A DNA stretch of 64,000 bases from Blastocrithidia nonstop (lineage: Eukaryota; Euglenozoa; Kinetoplastea; Trypanosomatida; Trypanosomatidae). Position numbers and translations under genes: made by a program. Below are positions 15,201-27,335 of this stretch, one piece after another. Location: positions 248,001 through 312,000 of the forward strand of contig JAQOTN010000040.1 of NCBI GenBank assembly GCA_028554745.1, read 5' to 3'. The stretch's first letter is position 1. Every line of letters starts with the position of its first letter. The notes beneath the pieces are model-generated. The model was given only the letters and a program-made list of their open reading frames with translations, was not told the origin of the DNA and ran no database searches.

Positions 15201-16343
15201 TTTAATTTGTTTATGTACGACACGAGGATTGATAAACAAACGTTCAAGTGGATCAAGAAGGTGTGGTGCTGATGCATTAGTCTACAGTTTGTGCCTTGTG
15301 TGATCTTTGTTAAACGGATCTAAATGTCCAGTTAAATCAATCTCAACACCTCTAATGAGAGTGGCATGTGCGAGTTAGACCTAGCCATCACGTTGTGTCG
15401 TGTACAAATTGGCTGTCTCTTATTCAGGTTATTTTTCTTAGTATTATTGATGTAAATGTGAAGTTTGTGCTACGTGTACGTGTACGTCCATCCACACCTC
15501 GGTAGCGTTCAATCGTTGTTGAATTTATTTCAGTATTGCATCAGTCATGCTGTTTTCCGTGCTTACCTTGACACTGTTAACAACTTGTTCATTATCATTA
15601 TCATTAGTTTTGTTGATATCAACAAAATGTGTCGTGTTAATTGAAGGTGCAGATTTCAAATAAATGAGAGGGTGTACCAAATTGCACTATATTAAACGAT
15701 CTGACTGCGACAGTTAGTGGTGTCAGTCAACATTGACGCATGGTACTGACAATAAATGTACACCAGCATCACCACTATTATCAGTGTTATTGTTATAATA
15801 ATTGTAGTACGCATTACTTGCACTTTACGTCAGTCACACACGCACAACAAATTATGATGTAGACTTGTTGATTGATTGATCTGCAACGTGCTACAATGAA
15901 GGGAAGTGGCTAACGTGTAGACTCAATGTAATATTATTGTTACTACCATAATTGCTACTGCTACTATTACTGTCATCGGCATCGTTATCATCATTCTTAG
16001 CTATAATTTTGTGATCAGCAAAGCAGCCTATCGTTCGACGAGGTAGTTTGAATTGATCATTACAACCACTAATATGTGTAACTTACATTTACACACTATT
16101 ACCTGGATGGTGTTATTTATGATGGCTAGTCGCATTGACATGCACTTCTTACTCTTTTGTATTTGTCTTGCCCTAGTAAGTTGAATTATTGATTGCTGCA
16201 GTGGTGTTGTTACTATAATAATAATTATTGCTGTTTACAACACTATCCTCGTCATTGTAGTTGTTATCGATTTTTTAGCTGATAGCATTGCAAAATTTCG
16301 CATTTTACAAGGGGAACGGCACGATAAAAAGAAGAAATAACAT
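12291..16343 (-). CDS. NSF: N-ethylmaleimide-sensitive factor (NSF/Sec18), greatly enlarged
   Basis: A AAA ATPase that disassembles SNARE complexes after membrane fusion. About 1350 residues in one frame, against about 744 in animals. The N-domain is divergent and padded with Asn/Asp/Ser-rich inserts. The D1 entry motif GVGGLKNEL is followed by HGPPGNGKT near residue 474 and KYVGESEKN (E is UAG). Next come about 170 residues of mostly acidic insert (DDDDD, UAA-coded EEEE) before Walker B VVVIDEFDALFHRRG. The usual gap is about 60. Then ILVVGLTNRLYAIDPALLRP and EVIIEIPSPE, with UAA for Glu. D2 has TGAVGSGKTSL near 963 and a degenerate Walker B GLVVIDDFDVLL, as in other NSFs, where D2 is structural. 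The start is uncertain: in-frame ATGs at 16367, 16352 and 16343 precede the block aligned to the N-domain. Confidence 0.88.
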
Positions 16344-17510
16344 TAGTGTCATTAACTTTATGGTCATCGAATAACGACTTACACAATGTTGACGGTAGAC
16401 ACATTTATTACTTGTCTACTACAATCAAAACGACATTATGATAAGTATATCAATAAACTTAGCAAAAAGAAAAAAAACAGTAATTTCAGAAATGTTTTGT
16501 GTGCTTGATGTGTGAACTACTATGTTGAAAATTAAGAAAGTTGATTAATTTTTTTTGTTTGTACGCTGCAAATTACTTTGTTCAAGTAAATCTAAAAATA
16601 AAATGAAAGTAGTTAATGTACTGAAATAAATAATAACTAGATAGAGTAATGCATTATGTGAAAATTGTATAGAGTGTTTTGAGAGGGACAGCAAAACAAA
16701 AACAACACACAATCAACACAATAATATATTTAGTTTGGTTTGTTTGTTTGTTTTTCTTATCAAAGAATTATCAATGTTTATCGCAATAAATGCAGCAACA
16801 GTACAATAAAACAGAAATACGTAGCTCAAGTATACAGGTATGAGTAGTTGTAAAATGTTATACAGGTAGTATTAGTAGTACAAGTTTGTAGTATAATATA
16901 ACAATTCAAAGAAAAAAAGAACTGCATCAAAAGTAATTTCCTTAAGTAAAAGTTATGAATCGATAGCAATGATGAAAGTATCAATGTGCGTATCGCAATC
17001 GAAAGGCAAGACAACATCATGGTGTGTATACACACATATGCATACAACTAGACATGCATGTGTGAAACTTTTATTGTCTAATAAAACAACTTCGTTACTT
17101 ATGCAGCGAGAACAAGTGCACAGTATTTTCTCAATTATGTGATATGAAAATGTAATTGCAACGATTATTCATTCTTGTTTCTTTTTATGTGTGTATGTGT
17201 GTGTTTGTATGTTCGTCTGGACGCGTTTTTTACTGAATAAAACAAGCATGTTTACTTTATAAATGATGTAGAGTATATATGTATTTGTGAAAGTAATTAA
17301 ACATTGTATAAATATAATTTTGTATTCGTTCACATTTGCTCAATTGCAAAGTTGTATAATATTTGTATGTATATAATAATAAGCAAGTTTGATAGAAATG
17401 AAGAAATTTTACAAGATAAAAAAAAGTAAATCAACAGGGGAAAAAAAGAAACAAAGGAGAAGTTGTTTAGCATTTAAATATTTAATTTTTATAACTGAAT
17501 GTTCAGAGCG
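16344..17510. other. AT-rich spacer
   Basis: About 1.2 kb of AT-rich sequence with GT-rich patches and A/T runs. No coding composition seen on either strand. Confidence 0.5.
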
Positions 17511-20500
17511 TTAATTTTCTTTATCATGATCTAGATGCTGAATACGGCGGTACAGCTACGCGGCTAGTACATGGTCACGCAAGAACGTTACCGCGAAGCT
17601 GGCATACTGCTCTAATGTCATGCGATGATTTGGGTCAAGCTCAAGAGCCTTGTCCAGTGACTTTTGCGTAGATTCAATCAAGTTTCGCAGACGACCCAAC
17701 GAAATTGGTAAAATGTTCGTGCCCTGCTTTGCCGCCGCACGAGTTTGCCGCTGCTCCTCCTCGTGCACACGAGTGCACTAGACAAGCAATACCGCACACA
17801 TCTGACGCACCACTTCCGCGTTGTGTGGACTCATTTTATGTGCCTTATACAGCACCTCCATCGCGTCCTGAAATCGATTACGCCGGTTTGCGTAGAGTGT
17901 ACCAAGATGAAGTAGGTTGTTGACGTTCTACGGTTCCATCTACACCGCTCGTTTCATCAGCTGCTCCGCTCGATCAAAGATGCGATACTGCACCTCGCCG
18001 TCTTCAGCCGCCACTCGTGTATCAGCACAGGCCCAAACAAAGTGTGCGTACAGCTGACACGCCATGGACGAGGTTGGGTCGAGCTGAAGTGCAGTTTTAA
18101 AATGTTACTAGGCAACAAACGGACTAGGTATGGTCACGGCAACGTAGTTGGCATAGTTCATGTGGGCCAAGGACTGTGTTTCATGCCGGTTTACATAATC
18201 CCGGTACAGCACCTCACCACAGCCTACCTGCTGGTCATTATAAAATGAGGACAGGTAATTGGCATAACACTGGGTTCGACTACTATCCCCGTTAGCGAGT
18301 CCGTAGGCCTTTGCGTAGTATTTACGCGCTAACTGACCAAACCCGTGATCTACGCAAAACGTGGCATAATTCACCAACACCGCGGTATCGCTTGGAAAGC
18401 GACGGAGTGTAATGCGGTACATCTTATTTAACACACCTGGCTTGTCGAGACGTGTTTGTACAATATAGTTAGCCAGACAAGCCACTTACCCACTGGCCGT
18501 AGTGGCTACTCCGTCAATCAATAACCTATCTAGCCCACTCATTCGTTCCTGCAGGTTGGCTGATGTGGTTGTCGTGGCATAACGTGGTAATCGACGTCGG
18601 TTAATACCTAACGCGGAGACTAAGTATTCCATCACCTACAATTTATGCGCCGCATCAAGCATCTCTCACGCGTTGCCTGAACCAAGTCGAGCGAGACGAA
18701 GGTACATACCATTGCCAGTTGTAGGATTTGCACGCATGGCACGTTTCATGTAACGCTGCCCTTTCACATAATTACCCGTGTGCACAAAGTAATCGGCTAC
18801 CACCTAGGCTACTTATGGATACGACGGACAAAGATTGGCGGCCTTTTCGTACAATTATTACGCACCACGTGCATCGTCGCCCATCTTGAGTGTGGCATAG
18901 TTAGTCAGTAGGATACTTAACTCACGCTTGTACTATTAACTTTGCATGGAGTGAGCGCGATCTGCAATCTCAACAGCGGTCTTGTACAGCTATTCGGCAT
19001 CACTGGTAAAGCCGTTTTGGTGAAAAAAGAAAGCACCCCTGCTGAGTGCGATGAGACTACTCAGCTCATTCGCCATTCGCTATTGAGTAGATAATTTACG
19101 TGGAGTATGACGTGCGTATAGCTACTCTACAATAATGTCATCATAACTTACATTATTTGCCTCTTCATCAATATTAGCAGCAGTATTAGTCGTAGTACTT
19201 TATAAATTTTTTACGTTGTAGTTATCATCACTAGTATTATCATTACTGTTGTTGATGATAGCATTACTTTCATCCTCATCTGCACCTACTCCTTCATCGG
19301 CATGATCAATTACGTCATAGGCCACAATCAAACTGGCGGCACGACGAAAGACTTTACGTATCGCGGTAATACCCGTTGCAATATCTGTCGCCGCATCAAT
19401 TCGTATTCGATCGGAGGTACGTAGCTGTCGTAGACTGAGCGCGTATTAGACTAAAGTGACTGGATCGTAGTCTTCATGAACGTGCTGCATGGCGTGCAGC
19501 AGAACTGAACCCATTCGATGATTACCGAGTAAATAACAACACTTGGCAAAACCGTGAGCCACACGCAACCGTGTAGCCGCATCTAACATCTCCTATGGCA
19601 CAAAGAATAGATAAAAATACAACGCCAACTGCTTCTCCAAATCACCCATTTGCCGAAGCAAATCGACGAGTTTTAGATACGATGGAATTAAATCAAGCCC
19701 CAGTGCGGCCTACAACTCAATTATTCGACTTTGGCCCAGTGTGGCGGAATGGAAATCACTCACTCGCTCACAACACACCACATAATTGATTAACATTCAG
19801 TGTAGTGTGTCTGGGTCAACGCACATGTTTGTTGTCGCAAAACTGTATGATGCCTAGAGCACACTATTTGATTTACGTTTAACATTTGTCACGTTCATAT
19901 TCATGTTTCGAGTCATTGTATGACGATTACTAGTATATGGCATTTGATGCATTGAGGCATTAATTGTTTTGTTTCCTGTGCTGCTATTCGTGTTAGGGTA
20001 TTAGTTCGTTCTACCATCCACAGAAGTGCCACCACCTTGTGTGTCCTACGAAGAACCTGAGTGAGCTGTAAAGCTACCACCACGAGTTTGTGAACGTTTC
20101 TGAGCAAAAGCAGTGTTATTATTTTTATCACTTACATTTGCATTACCATTATTAGTGGTAGTATGATCAAACTCGTTATTAATGTTGTTGCTACGGTGTG
20201 GGTCTTGATGCAGCGGCCATGATGACGAAGAAGAAGAGGCATGAGAAGAAGACGACGGTACGCCTTCGCTAAACACTTTATGTAATGCGTGTTGGTAATG
20301 ACGCATTGCACGTCGGTAATCACCAACATCGTACTGCAAACAAAACGCCAAATGAGATTACACCTACACATCGTTCAGTAGTACCATTCGTTATGCTGCG
20401 GCTATTTGTAGCACAGGCGCTTGTGTAGCAAAGGATTTGCCATTTCTGTCAATATTTATTCTATCTTATCCACGACGTTGTCAGTTATGCAATATTTGCG

Positions 20501-22871
20501 AATGCAATTATTCGTGACTCGGTGACAGTAAATGGTTATTACTGGTGTTTGTCTGCAAAAGCTACATGGCGTAGAGGTATTGGTAAATAGCCTTATCAAT
20601 AAACATGGCTCCACTCAACATGTCCGCATATTCCATTCGAATTCACGCCGAGTGACGATCTAAGTGTGCACGACACAACAGCTTTAGAGACTTTTCAATC
20701 AGTTTTAGTGCGTTCGCAGTGCGCTCTCGTGCATGTTAGGCGAATGCGTAATCAAGCAACGCCGCTGCGGCACGAATGGCAAGCGATGAAAGTGAGTTTC
20801 GCTGTGAGTTGGATGACACATGAGGCTACACAGATTACTAGTTGATCTGTGTCTCTAGCATCTACTCCACATCCTAATGCAACAACGAAGAGGCGGTTTA
20901 CAGATAAATTACACCAGTCTACCGAGCACCTGCCTCAAAGCACAACATTCGTCCTAATTAGAGCATGACCTCATGCTCGTCTTCCATTCCACTTTACACG
21001 AGCTGGTCAAGGTAACGTTCATACAACGTTTGACTTTGCTTGAACTGTTTATTGGCACGTAGCAAACGCGCTAAACCAAGTTGCACATCCATCTGTGTAC
21101 TCTACGACGCACCTTGAGACTGTAAGAGCAAGAGATGCGCTCTGCCCTGCACAATAGCCTGCTTCACACGAGTTTTGTTACTCATAAATATATTTATTTC
21201 TTCCTATACAAAGTTTTCTACGAGTGGCTGTGCGGCGTGTATGCCAGGAGAAAGCTGAGCAACAGGATGTAGCAGAGTGCGTTGCATGAGCCGCGTTACG
21301 TGCTGGAACTGAAGAGCAGCTAATCAGTGTTGCTGCTACAAGGCTAACGCATTTGCAAGTAAAACTCGAACATACACCGATGAGTTTTGTCCATTTTATG
21401 TAGAGTGAAAAACAAACTAAGAAGATGCATTAACGCTTTCGTTACCCATGGCATCCAACTAGAGCACTTGTTCATTGACATTTATGTGTGAGCCTACGTT
21501 TGGCACATTAACACTAGTGCTACTTCTACTAATACTACTAATTTTATTGTTACTTCTGCACTACAATTTATTAACATTCTCGTCTTTACAATTCATTTCA
21601 TTTTATTTTGTTGCCATGTCTCCACTTCCGTCAGTTACTGTTGTAGTATTATTTGTTATTGGTGTAGAAGACAACAGCGACGTTTTACGTTAATGCATTT
21701 TGCTGCGGCGTTTCGATTGTTATGTACGTTGCATGAGTGCATCACACTATTGAAGCACACGCAACGCTTCTTGTAAAAGGTACACCGATCGTTGTGAAGC
21801 AAAGTTAATAAGACAAAATGCACCATAATTGGTTAATACACGTGCGTATAGTTGCAAAAAGGCAAGACTCTCCCGCGTGTGCAGCACAGGATCGACATAC
21901 CGCTCACGCATCGCCGCGTACACGGCGTTGTACGTCTCAAACGACGGCTGCTCAATGGCAAAGCTAAGTTGCATCTACAACTGACGTAGTGTGTGATTTG
22001 ACGGCAACGTGCTAAACGCAGCGCTAAGACAATCTTTACCATACTCAATAAGATGTTGTATTTTTTAGACCAGTGTAGTAAGCATTACATGAGATTTGAG
22101 TTGTGCATTGCTCAGTGATTATGGCTGAAGTGGAGAAGGTGGGAGTGGTGGTAAATTGTTGCCCTCTGCATCTTAACTTGTAAGAATGTGTTAGGTGATG
22201 AATGCATGTTGATCTGTGTGATTGTGTAACGGCAAACTGGCAATTTTGGCAACACTTGTTGCAGTTCATCGCGAATTGTACTTATTACGAGTTTGACTTG
22301 TCTGCTTATTATTTGCACTTCATCATGGAAGTGCATTACCCTATGTTGCTGTCCGTGAAGTTGATACCTTTGATAATGTACTATTTTTATCATCATCGTT
22401 GACCTCATTTGAGTTTACTGTACTGCCTTTGTGCGTGCAACTCAGGTTTTGTTGTACTTCGCATTCTTGCTACTCCAGCTGTCCTACTCTCGCAAACTAA
22501 TCATGAAGTTGTTGAGCTACAATACCGTTGTCAAGCGATGGTAAGATCTACGTGGTTCGTACACCTGCTTTGTCGCTAATATGCTCATCGCCGCATGTTC
22601 GACGAATACGCGACTTACGATGATCGCGTCGGGCTGAGGAACGTCTACGTGGTTTGGTGTCAATGGCAGAAGCAGCCATTGCAGAAACACAGCTGTGTGA
22701 TTGACACGCCGCTGATCCTGAAGACGAAGAAGACGGTGTTGATGATGAAGATGAAGATGATGACGACGACGAAGAAGAAGAAAAGTATGCACGTTGAAAT
22801 TGTAAATGGTACACGTAAAGTAAAGTGTTGTATTGCTATAGTGCGGTACGACGGCAACCACGCGTAAACAT
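17511..22871 (-). CDS. Large tetratricopeptide-repeat protein (1786 residues)
   Basis: A single frame of 1787 codons with very many in-frame UAR and UGA codons. After ATG at 22871 comes a Ser-rich and basic N-terminus (a run of about 14 Ser at residues 24-37). The rest is helical with tandem 34-residue repeats, clearest in the C-terminal third: LVNYATFCVDHGFGQLARKY, AHMNYANYVAVTIPSPFVAE, YANRRNRFQDAMEVLYKAHK, LDKALELDPNHRMTLEQYAS. Low-complexity Asn/Ser-rich inserts interrupt the array (near 19910-20350 and 21430-21700). TPR arrays bind protein partners; no catalytic motif was seen, and I cannot name the orthologue. The C-terminus is HLDHDKEN, then UAA. Confidence 0.8.
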
Positions 22872-25337
22872 GTCAAGTGACACATGTGATGTCAACTTGT
22901 TGAATGAACGCATTTTCACAAAAAAAATAAATAATAATTAAATAAATGCAAAAGATGAGACAGAGTGTGCGAAAAAAAATTGATGCAATATCAATCAAAT
23001 AGATAACGTTTGTTATGCTTAAAAGCAACTATACGGTAAAACAAAAGTAAAACTCTGAGCAGATACAATTGAAGTGTGCCCTAGTTTATTTTTGAACAAC
23101 TTGCTTTTACAGTTATTGTAGTTATTTTTGTAACTACTTGATAAACCGAAATAGTCTTGGCAATGACAAGAGTGTATTAATAATCACACCACTCTACCAA
23201 ACTTCAATAAATTTGATAAAGAAGTTATTAACCTGTTATGTTATTGTGTTGAAGTGAGTACAAAAAAGAAGAAGGGAGTATAAATGTATTAGTAATTTGT
23301 TGTGTTGTTGTGAGAATTGTGAAGATAAAATAACTCTAGTGTAACGTGTAATGATAAGTAGTACAAATTCTACCGTTGTCAAAGAAGATAATAATAAATA
23401 TATATATATATGTGTGTGTGTGGATGTAGATGTATAAGTGTGAATGTACAAATGGAAAGCAGAGTAAAAGAAAAAATAAGTTGATGTCAAATGTAACTGT
23501 TTAGCTATATGTTGCTTATCTGAAATTGTTGAATTGTCAGGGGTTTTTTTTTGTGTATATCTGCTTTATTGATTGACAAAACTAAAAAAGAACTGTGATA
23601 AAGACAAAAATGCTATGTGCGTGTATTCTAAGAAAAAAAGTCAAAAGAACAACAAATAATGTGTATGAACTTCACAAATATAGAGGTAGCAATAAGAGTT
23701 GTGCTGTATATGTAATCTTTGACTTTGTGGCACAGAAAAAAAAAAAAATAAGGTGGTTTTTTCTTGATTTTTGCCAAACTTTTCGATTCACCTATGTACT
23801 TGTCTACCTGAATAATGTGTTGATAAACACTGTGTTAAAAATCAAAAATAAAAACAACAGCAAAAAAGCTCGTGAAAAGTAATTTCTGTCTTGAATATTG
23901 TGGAAGAAACTAAACGTTTGAACACCTTTATTTGAGTTTTTTTTGTGAGTGTTGTTACAATTATTTTGAGTTCTGTTTGAAAAAACAATACAAGTTTTTA
24001 TATTATTTGTGTAACTGTAATCGAAACAAATGTTAAAATACGCGTATCAACCAAGAATGTCTGTAGAAATAATATTACTCTTTAGTAAAATGTTTTTTTA
24101 ACAATAATAATATTTTGCAGCAGTCAATGTATGTATCAATGTATGTATATATATATTCTGTAGTGTTCTGAAATGTATACACTGTTCTTAAAAGAAATAC
24201 TGATTTTATAAAAAACAAATAAATACGCTCCTTGAAAAAGGAATATTCTGTTTATATGTTAGAATTTTAAAATGAAACGAAAAAAAAAAAGAAGTGTGTA
24301 TTTTGTTGAAACCGTGTTGTTGTATTACTTTACTTTGTATATAAATTAACTTACAAAAGTTTGTGTTTATATGTGTTCTGTGCTATCTCTTTGTAAAATA
24401 TAAGAAATAAATATATAACTAGAATACTATAGTAAATCGAGATTGTATTACTGTAATTGTAAATAGACGTATGTAAACATACACACTAAAAGAATTAGCT
24501 ATTCCTTTTTGTTAAAATAAAAACTACAATGCTTAACAAAAACAAAATTTAAATAAGAAAGCAAAAAGGGAACGGTAATAAAAACATAATGTCAATTGTT
24601 GATGGCAAACACATTCAGTAATATGTACATATTGAGTTTGTCATCTGCTTTTGCAGAAACGTCTGCATATATTTTCTGACGCAAAAAAGGAAAAACCTAA
24701 TACAAATATTTTGATAATAATTTCACACATAAGAGCTCACAAACTATATTTAAATCATTTACAAATAATGTACAATAATACTTTGATAATCAAAAAAAAA
24801 ATAGATAAAGATAGTAATATATACAATATACTATAAAAAAATGAGAAATAACTATCATCTCCCACCTAAGCACTAACAGCTCACATTTTTTAGGTTGTTC
24901 AATGAATAAGTAGATTTCTTTTTTTGACAACATGTACTTGTACATTATCTAACGTAGAGTGATCTACGTTATCAAAACGAAGTTAAAAAAAACTTTGAAT
25001 ATTTTTGTAAACAACTACATTTTATTGCGGAAGTGACATATAATAACAAGCAAACTGTACTAATCTTCTCTTTACCAGCCTTTTTTCCCCCACTCTTATT
25101 AAAGCTTAAACAGATAAAGGTATTATCGAATTAAGAAAATATATAATAAAAATAAATAAATAAACAACTTCGACATTTTTATTTCTCTGATTTAGTATTA
25201 TGGTAACACACGTACTGTTTTTATTACTACAAAGATGAAGACGCTAACAATTATAAAATATTGATAATTAATTAAATATAAAATCAAACTAAATCAATAT
25301 CAATTTTTTTAGCTATTTATTTTTGCTGTTCGTTCGA
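22872..25337. other. Longest spacer of the window (2.5 kb), AT-rich
   Basis: Dominated by A/T runs, short TA and TG tracts and T-rich stretches. A 95-codon plus-strand ORF at 23595-23882 has the composition of the surrounding spacer and was not accepted. No conserved motif was seen. Confidence 0.5.
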
Positions 25338-26063
25338 TTATTGTTTTTGTACGTGCAACCGTTTTAAGCACTGCACAAGTATAATAGCAGGAAATATTAT
25401 TCAGAATGAAGAAGGGATTAGTATCATCATTATTTTCTGCATAGCAGCATTATGATTGGTGTATTTACCTTTTTCTACTACATCCATCATAAAATACATA
25501 ACTGTCTTGTATAGCGTCATTACGGATGTCACAATCATAATCTTTATTGAAAGTTATGGAAAAAAAGTATAATTTAGCAGTAAAGCAAAACTTGCTAACA
25601 CAACTTCGGCAATATTTAGCACACTTTGTACTACCACAAATGCATCATCGTTTACACCGTAACGACGATCATACTATGCGTACAGTACTCAGTATTTGAA
25701 CGGAATAACTTTAGAAAAAGGATGAATTGTCTACTTCGATGACACACTAGCACGCATCAGTACAAACGTAGCATCAATAAGAACAATTGGTATTGTAAGT
25801 AGTGTTCATATAACTGCAAGCATAGGTAATGATTTGCACATAAACCCCTTTTTATTGATAGTTCTAGCTTTTGAAGATTGCCAGTGTTGTTGTTGATAGT
25901 TATTATGACGATAACTGCTGAAACTATCATTTTTTTGCAACTTTCCTTTGACTATTTGTTAGTGCAAATTTGATTGCTCAATTTACTTTTCGTTCTTTTT
26001 TTCGTTATTGACATTCTTCTTCTTTTTCTGATTAGCCCCTTTGTTATTTACTGTCTTGATCAT
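25338..26063 (-). CDS. EBP/EXPERA-like multi-pass membrane protein
   Basis: A 241-residue frame invisible under the standard code. The N-terminus is Lys/Asn/Gln-rich (about 75 residues), followed by four hydrophobic segments: LPMLAVIWTLLTIPIVLIDA, VVVQSVLNIAEVVLASFALL, IMIVTSVMTLYKTVMYFMM and FWIIFPAIILVQCL. The loop KYWVLYAEYDRRYGVNDDAF resembles the EXPERA signature (W, Y-x-x-x-D-x-RY, then D-x-x-V) of emopamil-binding protein, a sterol delta8-delta7 isomerase of the ER. YKTVMYF and FWIIFPAIILVQ match the last two helices of EBP. Trp in IWTLL, KYWVLY and SFWII is UGA. The C-terminal UAA at 25338 is uncertain, since the frame could run about 10 codons further. It may be the ergosterol-pathway isomerase or a relative of unknown role. 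Confidence 0.62.
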
Positions 26064-26469
26064 TGTGCTTCTTTGACGTACACTTATTCTTTTCAAAAAA
26101 ATAAAAGATAACTTGATTGAAAACACTTCTTTAAAATGTGTTAATATTACTGTTGAGGCAAACTACGGTAGTATTTGCTATTATTTAATAGTAAAGAATA
26201 AGCATAGCGAGGGAAAATTAAAAGTTTACATATATGGAAAACACATCAGCAACAACAAAATAATGCACTTATGATATTTACTTTATCACGTTCTGCATTT
26301 CTTTTCGAGCTTTGTGCATAGTAAAAGCGTTTATATGAGTGCATAAAATTTAAAATTAGAACTTTAGTTAACATTAGCATACTTAATTTATAAAATTCTA
26401 TGTCAAAAGTTAAAGGGGTTTTTTTAAATATTTTATAATTGATGTGTAAAAAACAATAACACTCGTTTT

Positions 26470-26512
<43 letters not shown>

Positions 26513-27335
26513 ATATGCTTTTACTTATAAGAAATCAATAATAACAGTAGTCTTGCCAAATAAATCGTGTTGTACTTTGTTCGCTGCTATATCTTCTTTT
26601 ACTTCTTTTACCGCCACTTATTAATTTTTTGTTAATGTTATTGTAATTGTTACGTTTTGGTTTTACATGTGTTGAATTAACCCGATCGATTAAGTCGTTA
26701 TTAAAAAAAAAAAAAAGAAGTCAAATTCACAGATCGGCACACCCGTATATTCATAGCTACAATGTACTATCCTTGCACTATACTTCGAAGAAAAAAAAAA
26801 GACTATATATATAAAATAACACAGATGCATCATTGTAACAATTACTTTTTATAACAACACTGTAGTGATATGTCGGAAAAAACTTAACAAAATAACAAAT
26901 ATACTCTAATAACAGAATTGAGATGCACTGTTTGCCGAAATTAATGTTAATAACAAACTTTTCTATCTTCCTAATTTCTATAATATAATGTCAATATATT
27001 ACATTCCAATTATCTTATTGATATAGTGAGAGAGCTATTATTTATGACATCTTTTCACAATTGCACTAAATTAATAAGAAGTTAATGTATTTGCAATTCC
27101 TGTTACTTTACAGATAAATGCTAACAAAACACCATGAAGAAAAAAGAAATATATATACCGATGTGCAAACAATTTCGAGAAGCTCGAATAGTAAGAAAAA
27201 CAGTGACGAAAACAAAAAATAAATTAGCACAAATGAATTAATTGTAATAAATTAGCTTTTTATCTCGTTTACTACGTGTATTTAGTTAGATTTTTATGTT
27301 TTTTGTGTGTGATAGGTGCGTTAATTACATTATAA
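26064..27335. other. AT-rich spacer with TA microsatellite
   Basis: Contains a (TA)n tract at 26473-26510. It also contains a less AT-rich island at about 26540-26790 that includes T-runs on the minus strand (see findings). No gene called. Confidence 0.5.
26473..26510. repeat. (TA)n microsatellite
   Basis: About 19 TA units. Confidence 0.95.
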
